Notes under the pieces: model-generated
What the model was told of the DNA's origin: nothing
The model's input: the letters and a program-made list of their open reading frames with translations, nothing else
Databases searched by the model: none
Origin: Sphagnum compactum
Taxonomy: Eukaryota; Bryophyta; Sphagnopsida; Sphagnales
Assembly: GCA_965153455.1 (NCBI GenBank)
Contig: OZ234503.1
Coordinates: 11,413,118-11,477,117, forward strand
Direction of reading: 5' to 3'
DNA: 64,000 bases
Program-made: the position numbers and the translations under genes
Part shown: piece after piece, positions 25,296 to 37,899 of the stretch
How the letters are laid out: the number at the start of each line of letters is the position of its first letter
How positions within the stretch are numbered: position 1 is the first letter of the stretch

Positions 25296-27464
25296 CTATG
25301 CAGGCAAAGTATAGAGGTTTTTCCCACCAAAAGGTGAAGTCCATTCGTGGCCTCCCAACCCTGAACTACTTCCTGCCTCCCCTTGAGATTTTTCTTTCAG
25401 TCCTAGTGCTGGTGATCCTCCTTGCAACTTGGGTCCACTCCAAAGCTTGTAAAAGTTTCCAACTTCACCTGGAAAGCTCCCACCTCTGGGGAACGGGTAT
25501 GGGTTACCATCCTCACTACTCTGTCGTCCAGATTGCCCAGGCTCAGAAAGATTTAACATTGTGGCTAGACTACTGGATATCCCTGACACACCTGCAGATG
25601 AAGAGGCAGGAGAGGATGTGGTCATGCTCCAGTCAATTGTCTTATAATCACAACTGCCTGCTGCCCCCATGGTCCAGTCAACTTGTGTACCAGAGAGCTG
25701 GGATCCCCAACCTGTCAAAAAACCAGAAGTCAAGGGCTGGGAGCTTTTTGAATATGAGGGAGTGTTGGAAGTGCTGGAGTGGGAGCTGAGAGAAGCTTCC
25801 ACTGGACCAAAGGCAGTCCTGTCTGTGTGCCAACTTGTTGACACTGGATCGGGCTGAGTTGGTTGGAAGGGACGATAACTTCCTGGTGAACCCTCTAAAC
25901 CATACCTACCAACATTCATCATATTTCTTGAAGAGTTGTCTGTATACAATGTCGTCTGCATATTTCCTTGCAGATTGTTATGGGGAAGAACTCGGGATGG
26001 AGAAGATCCGTCTGCTATACTTCCCTTCCAATTTGACAATGAAAATGAAGGGGAGAAAGAGGGTGCATTTGCACTGACACTAACACCTGAGTGTGGTGTC
26101 ATCACAGGAGAGTGAGGCAACACAGGACCTCTCTCTGTCAAATGCCCTGTTATGTGGTCTGAATCACGATCAAGGAAGGATGACCCACTTTGTGGCAATA
26201 TGGGGTTTCTGGAATCCACCCTGTATGGCAGTGAAGATGAGGGAAGATGGGAAGGTGTTGGTGGACTAAACGGGTATGCCCTAAATCCATGGTTTGGAAG
26301 TCTCCCACTAACAGGGTGCAGAAATCTTTGCCAATCTGTGACCCCTGTTGAAGAAGGTATTTCAACCAAGGGACTAGCCCTTGTTCCTTCAGGTGAGGGC
26401 TGCAAAAGGGGGTGACCTGAAACCAGATTATGACCCTGAGATGTGCCCTGTGGAGGGTTGAGCTCTCTCTCATCTCTTCTGTCCTGCATCAAACCTTGGT
26501 ACAAACTGGTAGACTTTGTGCTTGTGCCATTTACATGCTGCGGTGGTGGAGCTGGTGAACTTACATTTGGAGCCTGTTTCTTCATTGGATCATGGCTCAG
26601 CTCTGCGGCTCTGCCAACCCCAATGCTGCTATCTTCCACAGGAACTAAATGTGGCTGTGGATGTTGGCTCCTTAACCATTCTGTTGCTCTCTCTAAGTCC
26701 CCTTCACAAGCAATGACTGCTCTATCTATCTCTGGCCGGGAGTACTTGTATTGCTCTTCCAATTCGGCCATACGTGCCAGCTCATCTCCTATATCTATTT
26801 TCAGATTGCCTTCCACATTAAAATCTTCCTTCTGTGTACTGTCACCCCCTTCCAGAAGCCATGCTACAGAACGTTCAATGTGGCCTTCATTGCGGATAAA
26901 GGCCATGGTTGCATGTTCAGCAGAGAATCCCATAGCTACAAGTTGCTGAGTAAGATTCTCAAGCTTGCGAGACATCAGATGATTGGTGGCACGGTCCCTC
27001 AAATCCTTTGCACGCCGCTCCTTTTGACGTTGGTGTTTCTTCTCATTTTTCCACCGAATCTTGTCACGCTTATCCAAACTTGGCCCTACTAACCCTGGTG
27101 GCTTTCCAAGCTTGCCAACACCATTTTTATCTTTCCCAAGAACCTGCTGCTGGTCTTCAGATTCCCCAGAGCAGCTACCATTGTTGGATGTTGAGTCATA
27201 CTCCATGCTGTTGGTGCTCACGGTGTTTGAAGTGTCATCATTGTCATCAACAGACCTGAACTTGGTATTTGGATTGGGCACCCCTGTGTCCAAAGCCACA
27301 GCATCAAGCATATGGAAAGTGCCAGATGTTGGGTTGTAGGCATGTGCAGGGACACCACCTCCACCCGATGCATGTCGAGATGATGCTTTCCACTCTTTTG
27401 CTGGAGGCTTTTCACCAACCTTTTCAGCAGGTGGTGTGCTCCTTTGTTTAGCTCTGGGAGGCAT
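25296..27464 (-). CDS. UBA-domain protein, 722 aa
   Basis: A long single-exon coding region. It starts at the ATG of MPPRAKQRSTPP (27464), because the preceding minus-strand sequence TTGGTTTTTGCAG looks like a 3' splice site a few bases upstream. This places an intron in the 5' UTR. A basic region around residues 132-169 (KIRWKNEKKHQRQKERRAK) precedes a UBA domain at about 167-206 (LTQQLVAMGFSAEHATMAF, then ERSVAWLLEGG). A second UBA-like segment lies at about 226-268 (PEIDRAVIACEGDLERATEW). The remaining 450 residues are low-complexity, rich in Ser, Pro and Gly, and end GGKNLYTLPA. UBA domains bind ubiquitin, so a role in ubiquitin signalling or protein turnover is likely; the substrate is unknown. 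Plants have such UBA/TS-N-like proteins. No transmembrane segment is seen. The coding strand and frame are secure; the function is general. Confidence 0.9.
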   Translation of the reverse strand: MPPRAKQRSTPPAEKVGEKPPAKEWKASSRHASGGGGVPAHAYNPTSGTFHMLDAVALDTGVPNPNTKFRSVDDNDDTSNTVSTNSMEYDSTSNNGSCSGESEDQQQVLGKDKNGVGKLGKPPGLVGPSLDKRDKIRWKNEKKHQRQKERRAKDLRDRATNHLMSRKLENLTQQLVAMGFSAEHATMAFIRNEGHIERSVAWLLEGGDSTQKEDFNVEGNLKIDIGDELARMAELEEQYKYSRPEIDRAVIACEGDLERATEWLRSQHPQPHLVPVEDSSIGVGRAAELSHDPMKKQAPNVSSPAPPPQHVNGTSTKSTSLYQGLMQDRRDERELNPPQGTSQGHNLVSGHPLLQPSPEGTRASPLVEIPSSTGVTDWQRFLHPVSGRLPNHGFRAYPFSPPTPSHLPSSSLPYRVDSRNPILPQSGSSFLDRDSDHITGHLTERGPVLPHSPVMTPHSGVSVSANAPSFSPSFSLSNWKGSIADGSSPSRVLPHNNLQGNMQTTLYTDNSSRNMMNVGRYGLEGSPGSYRPFQPTQPDPVSTSWHTDRTAFGPVEASLSSHSSTSNTPSYSKSSQPLTSGFLTGWGSQLSGTQVDWTMGAAGSCDYKTIDWSMTTSSPASSSAGVSGISSSLATMLNLSEPGQSGRQSSEDGNPYPFPRGGSFPGEVGNFYKLWSGPKLQGGSPALGLKEKSQGEAGSSSGLGGHEWTSPFGGKNLYTLPA

Positions 27465-28157
27465 TGCTGCAAAAACCAACAAAGGTGGAAATGCCAAGTA
27501 CTCAATGTCTCATACAATACCTACATATTGGGAGGGCACAACAACAATCCTCTGAAAAGCTGCATTTTGCAAACCTACACCACAGAACATAGTTGCAAAA
27601 GAACCACCACTTTTGCAGGATAACAATCTACATCCACAAGGGACAACCCTAGATACTGTTGCCACCTCATGCTCTCAAAAGGAAGGGGGGGGGGGGGGGA
27701 AATTAGAACCGGCTACCACTTTCTCAAATTACCAGCAACAGCAAATCAATGTCTTTGCAGTTGACCACCCAATCCAATACCTGTAAGAGCTGGCAAGACT
27801 CAAATCTGTTGGACACAGCGTATGTCACACCATCATGTATGTCACAGCATCATGCCAATGCAATCAGCCCCTAAAGCAAAAAGGAGCATTCATGCATCAT
27901 CATCATCATCCCACATTCACCAACTCAAATTCAGATTAAAAAAATCTCAATGAAATCAGAACAAGCAAGCAGTAAAACTATATACTACAACATCCCTCGT
28001 GCCACCCACTCACTCACTCACTCCTTGCCACCAACCTTATTCCCCACTGCACCAATTAGGGCAAAGGGTCAGATTCTCAGCACCTCTGCCACTCTGTGTC
28101 AGCCATGAGGAAAGAACCCACCCGTTTTACCCACAAAAATCCGACAGCGGAGCTTTT

Positions 28158-28200
<43 letters not shown>

Positions 28201-28500
28201 TTCTAGACAGAGAAGGACCAAAAACGCACAAGAACACAAGCACCCATGACTCACCGACTAGGTATATAAGAGTGTCTGTGCCAAGAAACCAGCTTTTCTA
28301 TAACTGTTGCTTCTGTCGTCAGGTACACAACAGCCTGCCGCTGCGTCGTCTGGAAGGGGAGAAACCCAACCAAGAAAAAGGGCCAGAAACTCTCGCTTCC
28401 TCCTCACCGGAAGATTGCCGACGAGCCAACAACACAGCGAAGAAGAAGGATGAGAAAAAGGTAAAGTTCACCACTTGTTTTTGTTGTCCTCCTGTTCCTG
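27465..28500 (-). promoter_or_regulatory. Probable 5' UTR, leader intron and promoter of the UBA gene
   Basis: An acceptor (TTTTTGCAG) lies next to the start codon. Good donors on the minus strand are CCG|GTGAGG near 28411 and TCG|GTGAGT near 28251, so the first exon is non-coding and its exact end is undecided. The stretch holds a 15-G run (27685-27699) and a GA array (about 28160-28198). TATATAAG at 28262 on the plus strand and AAG|GTAAAG at 28460 would also fit a divergent plus-strand transcript, but no convincing protein follows. Confidence 0.45.
28160..28198. repeat. (GA)n microsatellite
   Basis: About 20 uninterrupted GA units. Similar arrays lie at about 53767-53798 (upstream of the MOT1 gene) and 60687-60727 (intron 1 of the HMA gene), so GA runs recur close to gene starts in this window. 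Confidence 0.95.
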
Positions 28501-31500
28501 CTCTTGATGCCGATCGTGCCTGAATCTACTATGTATGGCGTTGTGCGGTGGGTGGGTTTTGGATTTGCAGTGCGCAAAGTGCAGCAGCAGCAGCAGCAGA
28601 GCGCAGATGGGAGCGACGAGAAACAGCAGCAACAGCAGGTGGTGCGCAATGATGGCAAAGAAGAAGAAGAAGAAAACAACCTGGTCTGTGTCGGTCCATT
28701 CGGCGCATTTGTGGCAGTAGCCGTCCCGGGATCGAATCTCTTCCCCGTCCTGCATACATACGACGACCTGGTAAATTTTTATATTCCCAAATAGGTACAC
28801 ATTTCCACCAAAAAAGAAAACCTGCAAAAAATTTCTCTACCTTTTTTGTTAGCCCATCAAATAAGAAAATTTCCCTTCTCAATTTATTCTCTTGCAAGTT
28901 GCAATTGAGGTTTGGTAGGTTTACATCTTTTTTTTTCTTTCCTTATTTATTTATCCACACCCCCCCCCCCCCCACTTCCTTCTTGTTGTATTACCTTGCA
29001 ATGAGTTTTGGAAGGTGAAGGTTTATATATTTTTTCATTTTTTGCACAAACATTTCAATGTCTAGATCAAGGGTTTTTTCAAAAATTAAGATATATGTAT
29101 ATATAGAGAGGGTGGTGGGTGTACATTGATATTGTGAAATTTTCCCAAAACGAAAAAGGAAAATTAATTGAATTTACAGAAAAAAAATTTCAACTTATTT
29201 TTTGAAAAATGGCAAACTTTGTTGAATTTTTTTATTGGTCAAGATGCCCCATACCCCTTGATATAGGTTACATCATTATACCATAACAAAGTACTTTTTA
29301 AGTTTGGCAATAATTGTATTTGAACTTCGTGTTGTTGCACACTACCACACTACTAGCACCAATCAACTTTTGTTTTGTTTTGTTTTTGTTTCTTTTATGT
29401 TTTCATATGGTTTTCAATAACTCATCATTATTTATGTCAATGTCAAATTTAATTTGAATTAATATAAATATCATGGACATGAAAAGACACAAGTTAATTT
29501 GTCTTTTTATATCCACGTTAATAAATAGAGAAAAAAATGAAGTAACTATAAAGATGAAGGTAATTATGAAGAAAGGAGTGAGACTTTTATTAGGAAAAAA
29601 TAAAGATAGTTTGACTTGAAAATGAGAAAATTGTCTTTGGAAATGTCTAAAGATGACCATATGATAGATTTCAAAAAATCACTCATATATAAATTTCTCA
29701 AAATTTCTTGTCACTGCAATTATATTTTAAATTGTCAAATGTTTTAAAATTATTTAGAAAAAATGTTGAAAGTCAAGGAAAATATTAATTAATTAATGTC
29801 AAAATTTTGAGAATTGGACACAATTGTGTACCTTGTATTAAGAGTTCATCATTTTCTTTGTTTATGTTAAGTTGGTGACTTATTAGTCACTTGCCTAGTT
29901 AAGCTTAAGAACAAGTTCAATGTGTAGTATGATTCATTTGAGTTGTGGGATAAAGTGAAAACCTTGTTGCTTGTAACCAAGCCCTCTAATGAAGAGGAAA
30001 TCTTAGAGAACTTCTTGTTTAAGGAGATCTTTTCATTAAGATTAAGTACAATGATTAGTCACGATTATTGAATATATATTTACTTCAACATAACATTAGG
30101 CCAAAAATTTCATATATTATCATTGTTTTTTATGAACTTGATTTCAAAAAAAATTAAAATTACTTAGCACTTGTGTTTAAGTGTTGAACTATATAAGGTA
30201 TCACAATATATGTATTTATATGCTTCTTGCCTTATTACCTTGAAATGAAGTTTGGTAAGAGTTCATCACTTTGTAGGTTTTTTTGACATGGGAAAATGAT
30301 TTCAACAACTAGATTTTCACCAAGTATATATATGTGCGTGTGTGGGGCTTGAACTAGTTTCCATGTCTTGTAGTTTTAAAATTTTTAAAATTTGGTAGTA
30401 ATATATATATATATATATATATATATTTTAAGGTTTACAACCAATAACTCAAAAATCAATCAAAGCTTTTTACAATTTTTTTTGAAGTTGTCCAATAACA
30501 TAGTTTTATGAAGAAAAAAATGGTGGTTCCAAGTGGTTGGGATTCATGCCAACTTGCTTGTAGAATGAGGAAACAATGTCACAATGTCACATTGATTCAT
30601 AATTAACTAATGTCAAGGGTTATGTACATTAACCAATCCACTTATAAACACATATAACATGTCACCAAGTAAATCAAATCACCAAAATAAAATGTGAGAA
30701 TTCAAGGTGTCAATACTTGGAGGAACCATATGGTTACCTTAATTACTATCATAGAAAGTGTTCACCTTTGAAACAAAACTAAATGTGAAAAGTCAAAATA
30801 AACTCAATCACACATAGTTTGCAAACCCATGTGAATTTTTTTTGGTTTATTTTAAATCAAGTCGCATTAATGAATCATTTGGGGAATTCTTTTTTAAAAA
30901 TTCAAATTAATTAAAAAAATATTTTCATTATTTTAAAAGTGGTTTTACAACTTACCTCAGTATTGGGTGTTTCTTTAGTGAATTAATACATTAGAGTGTT
31001 GTTTAAGAACTTGTTGAATTTGACTGAATCTTTTGTCAAGTAGCAAATTTTATTACATTTGAAAACTTAAATTGCAATCAATCCATGGTGGTTGATAAAC
31101 ATTATTTATGCCAAATTTAGTAAATTGTAGTAAAATAATCACTATCATATAGAGTAACAAATTAATTTGGATGAGTTTTTACTAGGTGGTTGTTGAGTTT
31201 AACACAAAAATCATTCTAGATTGTATGAATTAAGTTGAAGCTCAAAATTTGGAATCTAAAGTTTGGTGGGTAAATCATTTAAAGTGCAAATTCCAAATCA
31301 AAATCTTGGAAACTTGTATTATATCACATGGAATGAAACTAGGGTCAACATGGATGTTAACAATAGGAGAAACAAAAGTTAAATATGCTTAACTTCCACA
31401 CATTTAATTGTCGCCAATGAAATCATTGTAAGGTTTTTTAGCAACCAAAAAAATGAAAGCTTATGACAAAAATATTTTCAAGGGTAAACAATTTGTTCAA

Positions 31501-33691
31501 AAAACCTGTAACTTACGTTCATTCATGCTCCCATTTTTTGTCCACAAAATCCCCCAAAAAGTCCAATATTTATCAATGATATCTCCTACCTTTTTATTTA
31601 TTTCAAGGGTCAAGATAATACACATGAATCCTCTAAAGATCCTTTTTTAAGTTTTTAAAAACCTTGGTTAAACTATTTGGTATCATGTTCCACAATTGAT
31701 TGCCAAATGGATGATTCAAATCAATCAAATGTTAAACATTATGTTTCACCCTGAAATCTTCAACAAGAAATGCACCAATGATTTCCATTTCCAATCTAGC
31801 TCTCATAAGTGCTCTCAACTTGTTGCAATATTGAACAAGTCATACCACAATGGACAATAAGAATTGAAGGTTTGCAATAACACCATTGGAAGGAGTATGG
31901 ATGGTAATGTTAGGATGAAAATGCATTGAATTTTGCATTTGTATCAACTAACTTTTATACTACTAAAAATCAAAAGGTCACATTTATAATATTTCAAATT
32001 TGATAAAATACATGAAAGGAAAGAATTAAATACCTTTTCAAATTATAGAACCAGCACATTTGGGCACATCAACAAATAGTGTTGTTATGTATGTGAGCTT
32101 TTGAGTTAAAATATCCCTTGAAAAATTGAATTATTGTATCGCAACAATTAGTTTTGTTATTATGTAATTCAAGTTTTTAATTTAATCTACTTAAATGTCA
32201 AACTTTACTTAGATCATCATGTATAGTATAATCAAATGTGTTTATTTTGAACTATCACCACTTCTCACATTTTAGTTTCTTAGTGAATCATAAATAATAT
32301 TATAAGTTCGAGTATTTGTGAAGAAACCTTTATCACTTAACAATGATCAAATTCTTGAATGAAATTGTTAATGCTACATGATAATTGTGTGATTCCAATT
32401 TTTATTACGATGTTTGAGTTACAAACTTTATTGAAATGTTTCGTCAATATATTTGTTTATAGTGTAAAGGTTGGAATGTATTGAATGGTCAAATCACTAG
32501 TAGGGGACCCTTTTCTACATGTTTTGGTGTTAAAGTCATGTGTTCAATCAACATCAACTTGGGTTGTAAGGATGCTTATTTCAATTGGAAATCTAAATCC
32601 ATAATTCATGGTTTTCTTAAGATATCTGAGAATGTGTTTCAGTGATGTCAAGTGATCCACAAGTTGAGGTTGGTCATAAACTTGCTATTGTAGTAACTAA
32701 GTTGGTTTGACAACAAGCTGCCTATTAATAATATTTTTTTGTCATTGACCTTTGCTAGTAAAAATTGATATTTTAAAATTAGGCACTATACTAAATAATG
32801 AAGCTAGTGTGTTTGAAAGTGTTTTCAAAAAATTGAAAATTTTAGTTTTTTTTTGCAATTCCAGAAAGTTTGATTAGTGCTTAACCAACCTATCTATTAT
32901 GGTAATATACCCATAGTACTTAGGTTGGTTAGGCATTGATTAATTATTTTTGAAATTGTTGAAAATTCTGAAAAATATTTGTTTGTCGTGTTGCAAATTT
33001 ATAAAAAAAATCTCAAGCATATTAGTTTCATTATTTAGTATAATGCCTAACTATAAAATATTATTATTTTAGTGCCAAAAATAAACAGAAATAAAATAAT
33101 TATTAAGCACCTTGCTATTGAATTAACCTAGGTATTATGCAAAACTAATATACATAGCCTAATATTTGTTAAGTATGGCAAGTTTCATATTAGCAAATGA
33201 TATGTGGTTCCATTTATAAGTTTTGATCCCACATATTTTGTAACTTAAAACCATCATTATTGGTATCACTCCATACCTTTCTAAAAGATGAATGATATAT
33301 TTCCTTTAATGAAGATTTTTTTAATTTTTTTTTTCCAAAATAAAATATCACATCTCTAGGGTTCATTAGAAGTTTTTTGAATAAGCTCATATTAAAGTTT
33401 GGTGATTACATGTATATCATCTCTAGTAAGTAGGATTGGTCCTTCACATACAAAATCAAAATCACATATTTGCTTTAGTGAAAACATCCTTTAGTGGTAT
33501 CACTACGAACATCACATCACAAATTTCTTACACCCATCAAATTTCAAAATAATAAAGGATAATGCACTTTATAAATGAGAACACTATTCAAATCATGTAA
33601 TATTTGAAACTCAATGGGATTAAAAAAAATCTAGTTTTAGTGTTCACAACAAAAGCATAAAAAATTATTAAAAAATAACAATCACTAGTAG

Positions 33692-34100
33692 AAAAGCCCC
33701 CCTTTTATAATTACGTTTTCAACTACATTTCAACTAAAAAACATAGTTGAAAAAAAAATATAATTGCAAAGTATTTTTGCAGCTAGGAAACGTTTTTTTC
33801 AATTACAAACCAAAAAAGTGAACAAGTACAAGTTGAAAATGATATCCTAGTTCAAAGTGTCAACCACACAATAATGGCAATTACTTACCATTTTAGTTGC
33901 AAACCGCATACCACTATAGTCGAAAATTGTTTTCAAATGCTTTTAATTGGTGGATGAACCTCATTTATTGATTAAGTTTGGTGTCATCCAAAAATCTAGT
34001 TGCAATTTCAATTAGGTTGCAATTATGTGAGTTGAACATCTAACCAATGGTTTGGTGACCCTTGGCACACTCACAATGTTGATGCATGGCACATTTACAA
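33692..34100 (+). mobile_element. Possible CACTA-type transposon end
   Basis: CACTAGTAGAAAAGCC at 33692 matches the usual start of plant CACTA (En/Spm) terminal inverted repeats. The next 400 bases carry many variants of TAGTTGAAAA, TAGTTGCAA and AATTGCAAA, like the subterminal repeats of such elements. No opposite end (CTACTAGTG) and no transposase were found, so this is a fragment or a chance match. Confidence 0.4.
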
Positions 34101-34799
34101 AACTTAAGGTTCAACAAATAGTTAAATGACACATGCCACATTCACATCCACAGGCTAGGCCATGTGATGCTTGAACATTGGCCACATAGCTTAAGCATAG
34201 GTTAGGTTTAGACTTAAAAATTAGGTTAAACTTTAAGCATAGGCCATTTAATTTAAGTTTAAACTAAGGCTAGACCTAAGCACTTGCATTAAACCTAGAC
34301 CTAGGCCACATGGCATTTAAAAAATGAATTCTTATTTCATTTGGTTTAGCCTTCAATGTTGAACTTTTTGATTTGCTCATCAGAAGTGGTTATTACATTT
34401 TCATGATTATTGTGTTTTTCCAACAATCCTAGTGCATTCCTTTATATAGTTTGGATTCTTGTAATGGAAACTAAATAATATGGGACATACATTTAAGTTG
34501 TAACCTAGTTGTACTTATTTAATTATAACTCAAATAGTTGTAATCTAGTTGCAATCGAATTACAAAGTAGTCTAAGTTTAGTTAGGCCTAGACCTAAATT
34601 AATAGTTTATCTAGCGGCTAGCCTAGGTCTAGCTAATTATGTTAATTATTTGTAATAATTTTTCATCAACGATTTTTAATTGTATAGTTATATAATTAAA
34701 CAAATAAATATATTATTATCATTTACTAAATAATATGATAATTAGTCTAATTTTTAAAAATTTGAAAAATTAACTAAAATTATTGATTAAATAAATAAA

Positions 34800-35750
34800 T
34801 AATACTAATTTTAATTATTTAAAAATTTACTAATTCAATATCATGTTTTATTATGTGGATCCACATAGAAATAATAAATTGTGCATGTATTGAACATACA
34901 CATTATTAAGTTGACTTACATTTTGGAATCTCACTGAATTTTATTTTCAAATTAAAGTATAATATTTATATTCACAAAAACATTCATCATACACAACCAT
35001 TTAGTTATACAAAAACATTTACACATAGCACAATAATTAATGATGTACACATAGCGTAATTTTAGTTATATATTAAGATATCATATCTATAAATATGAAT
35101 AAACATTAAAGTTCCACAAAAATATTAATTATGTATCATTACTTTATTTTTTGTAAACTAACATTTGATTTACATAGAAATAATAAATTGCATATATTGA
35201 ACATAAATTACTACAACTTATATTTCAGAATTTTTTTAAATTTTATTTTGAAATTAAAATTTTAATACTTATATGCACAATTGTTTTTTGCATAATAAAT
35301 AATTATTCATTTACACAAATAGAATTTACATGTAGTTAAATGTTTTATGAAATTTTATTAAAATTAAAAAATTTAAGATATCATGTGTATAAAAATGAAT
35401 AAACATTAGGGTTCTAGGAAATCATTAATTATATATCATTACTTGATATGTTGTAAACTAAAGTTCAATATATGTAAAAAGAATAAATCATATGTATTGA
35501 ACATACAAATTATTACAAATTTATATTTCAATATTTATAAAAAAAATTATTCATATGCACAAAAAAAATTGCATCATACATTATTATTAACATATATTCA
35601 GAAGATTTTCCTTTAATTATATATTGGAATTAAGTTTAATGTTTATATGCACAAAAAAAATTATTTATAAAAATAATATTTACATGTAATTCAATGTTAT
35701 TATACTTTAAAATAAATATTAAAATATTATGTGTATAAGGTTGAAGTCAA
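34800..35750. repeat. Tandem array of about 300-bp units, three diverged copies
   Basis: The block ATAGAAATAATAAATT followed by TATTGAACATA starts at 34865 and 35174. A diverged version (TGTAAAAAGAATAAATC, then TGTATTGAACATAC) starts near 35472. Each is followed by TTTATTTT.AAATTAAA, then ATTTATATGCACAA, then ATCATTACTT. The spacing of 309 and about 298 bp indicates a satellite-like array. It is AT-rich and non-coding. Confidence 0.75.
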
Positions 35751-37899
35751 TTACTAATTATCTAGCCTAGTTGAAAGAGATAGTCATAACAAAATTGTAA
35801 ACAAGATTACATTTCATCCATCCTTTAAGGCATTTTATCATCCGTAGATGTGTGTTGATGGTGTCACCAAAATAATTGAATAGTAGTCAATGTTTTGATT
35901 GTGTGCCAACTAAAGAACCTTAGATGACAAATATAATTTGAATACGGCCCCTTAGTTTGAAATATGATTCAGATTATATACCATTATATACTTATCTAAC
36001 TACTTAAGTAGATATTTAACCTAGGTAGGTAGGTGTTTAGTCTAAGTAAATAGGTAGGGCGATCCTTCCTATCTACTTACCTAGTTTAACTTATTTATAT
36101 ACTTATGTATTTAAATTGATTCTCGACAAGTTTAATCAATATGCCATGTGGCATATTTGGATTGTGCCACATGTCACAAATCTAGAACCATCCAAACATA
36201 TAAATTGAATGTTTTAAATTATTTCAAATTTATATTTATATAACTAAAAGATGTGGCACATGGCAACACATAATTTGCTCCCATTGTGCACAAAAATAGT
36301 TACATCTTAATTACAAAGAACAATTATACATTACCATTTTTTTTTCTTGTGGTTCCATTGCCTTACATTCATTACTATACTAGAATGATGGTTCAAGGAC
36401 AACCAACACCAAGGTGATGTTATTGTGTAGCAAATCTTGCCTTTGATTGATGAAATAAATTGCTTGAAAGTTCAAAAGCCAAAGGTGTTTTGGCCTTGAA
36501 ACATTGTTGTGCAAGGAATTACATTTATTGTTTAAAAAATATATTGCATGGTTGTTTAGTTGGTTAGAGAGGAAGGATGAAGGAGGAGAAGGTAATTTCT
36601 CCAACAAATTTAATAGGATTTTCAAAGAAGATTGGTGACTAGTTGAAGAATCTTGAAGGTCAATCTTAAAAAAAACCTAAAGTTCAAAACATCATCCCAT
36701 TTCCATTTGTCCAATCCTTCCACAAGAATGCAAAGAAAGATCTATTATGATTGACTTTGCTATTGCTTGCAATTGTTGCTACATATTTGTAACATAAGTG
36801 CAACTTTCATTATTTATGAAATTTATAGCAATGTACTTCAAGAAATGTTCAATCATGGCTAAGTGTTGTAAGTCTTTGAGAGATGACCACACAAAAATTT
36901 GAAGAATGCACGATAAGTAATAATATGCTTTAACATGGCAAAATATGGAAAGATAATGAGATGTGTTGGAGTTGATCTTTCCATCCAATATTTTCCCATA
37001 TATAAAAGTATGGTATTGGATGTTCAAGAAAAATATTTGAAAATAGGTAGGACTAATGGTTATTTATGAAGAGGCTTTAGTTTCATTTTGAAACAAAAAC
37101 ATTATAAAGATGATGAATGCTACACAAAGATGCAAATTTACAAGTTAAAAATTTATATAATTTCCACCCAAGACCATGATTGACTTTTGGTTGACTCCAA
37201 GCTCTGAGTTACCTCAATTACAAATAATAGAGGCTAGTTGTGATTGGTGTTTAATGAAATATGAGTGGTTTAAACTAAGGATATTGAATCCAACTCTATT
37301 GTTGCAAGTTAAATCATAAGCCTTTTTAGTCTTTATTCAAAGTTGCTTGGAAAATGCATACCCAATTGCATCCACAATTGGAATCCAAATTCTTGCACAT
37401 GAAGGAATAAAATATAAAAGAATTACTTGAAATTCCATATCATTTTGAGAATGATTACAAGTTTGCAAATACTAAAAACACTTAGTTACTATGCAATTGT
37501 CCAAGCATTGAAAACTTAAAAATTACATCTTGTCTTTAAAGATATTTTGTTTGACACAACAATTTAAACGTAGCTTGATTCAATCCAAATGCAATAGGAA
37601 ATTGCTTTGTGTGCTTTACATACGTGGGCAAACAAATGACAAGCATTGAATAAATGCAACAAATAAAAATGTAGCTTGATGCATAGAATACACAACTTGG
37701 CTAGTTTGGGCTAGTGATGTTTAACAAGAAAGGTTTTCTTCAAAGTTTTTGAATTTATGTGAAGTATGATCAAAATGTGTTTTTGCCTTAAAGTAAATGC
37801 ATTCAATAAAGGTCATGTTGTGCATTAGTTCTAGGATTGATTCTTTGAATGGAAGGGACTTGGGAAGCTAGAGAATCCAAAGAAACAAGACAATGGATA

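Noticed and set aside
28504-28794. Plus-strand polyQ/polyE frame of 96 codons
   Set aside because: No early ATG fits a plausible transcript. Joining the upstream AAG|GTAAAG donor to the acceptor at 28570 does not give this frame without a stop. The sequence is CAG and GAA microsatellite, so it is more likely a leader.
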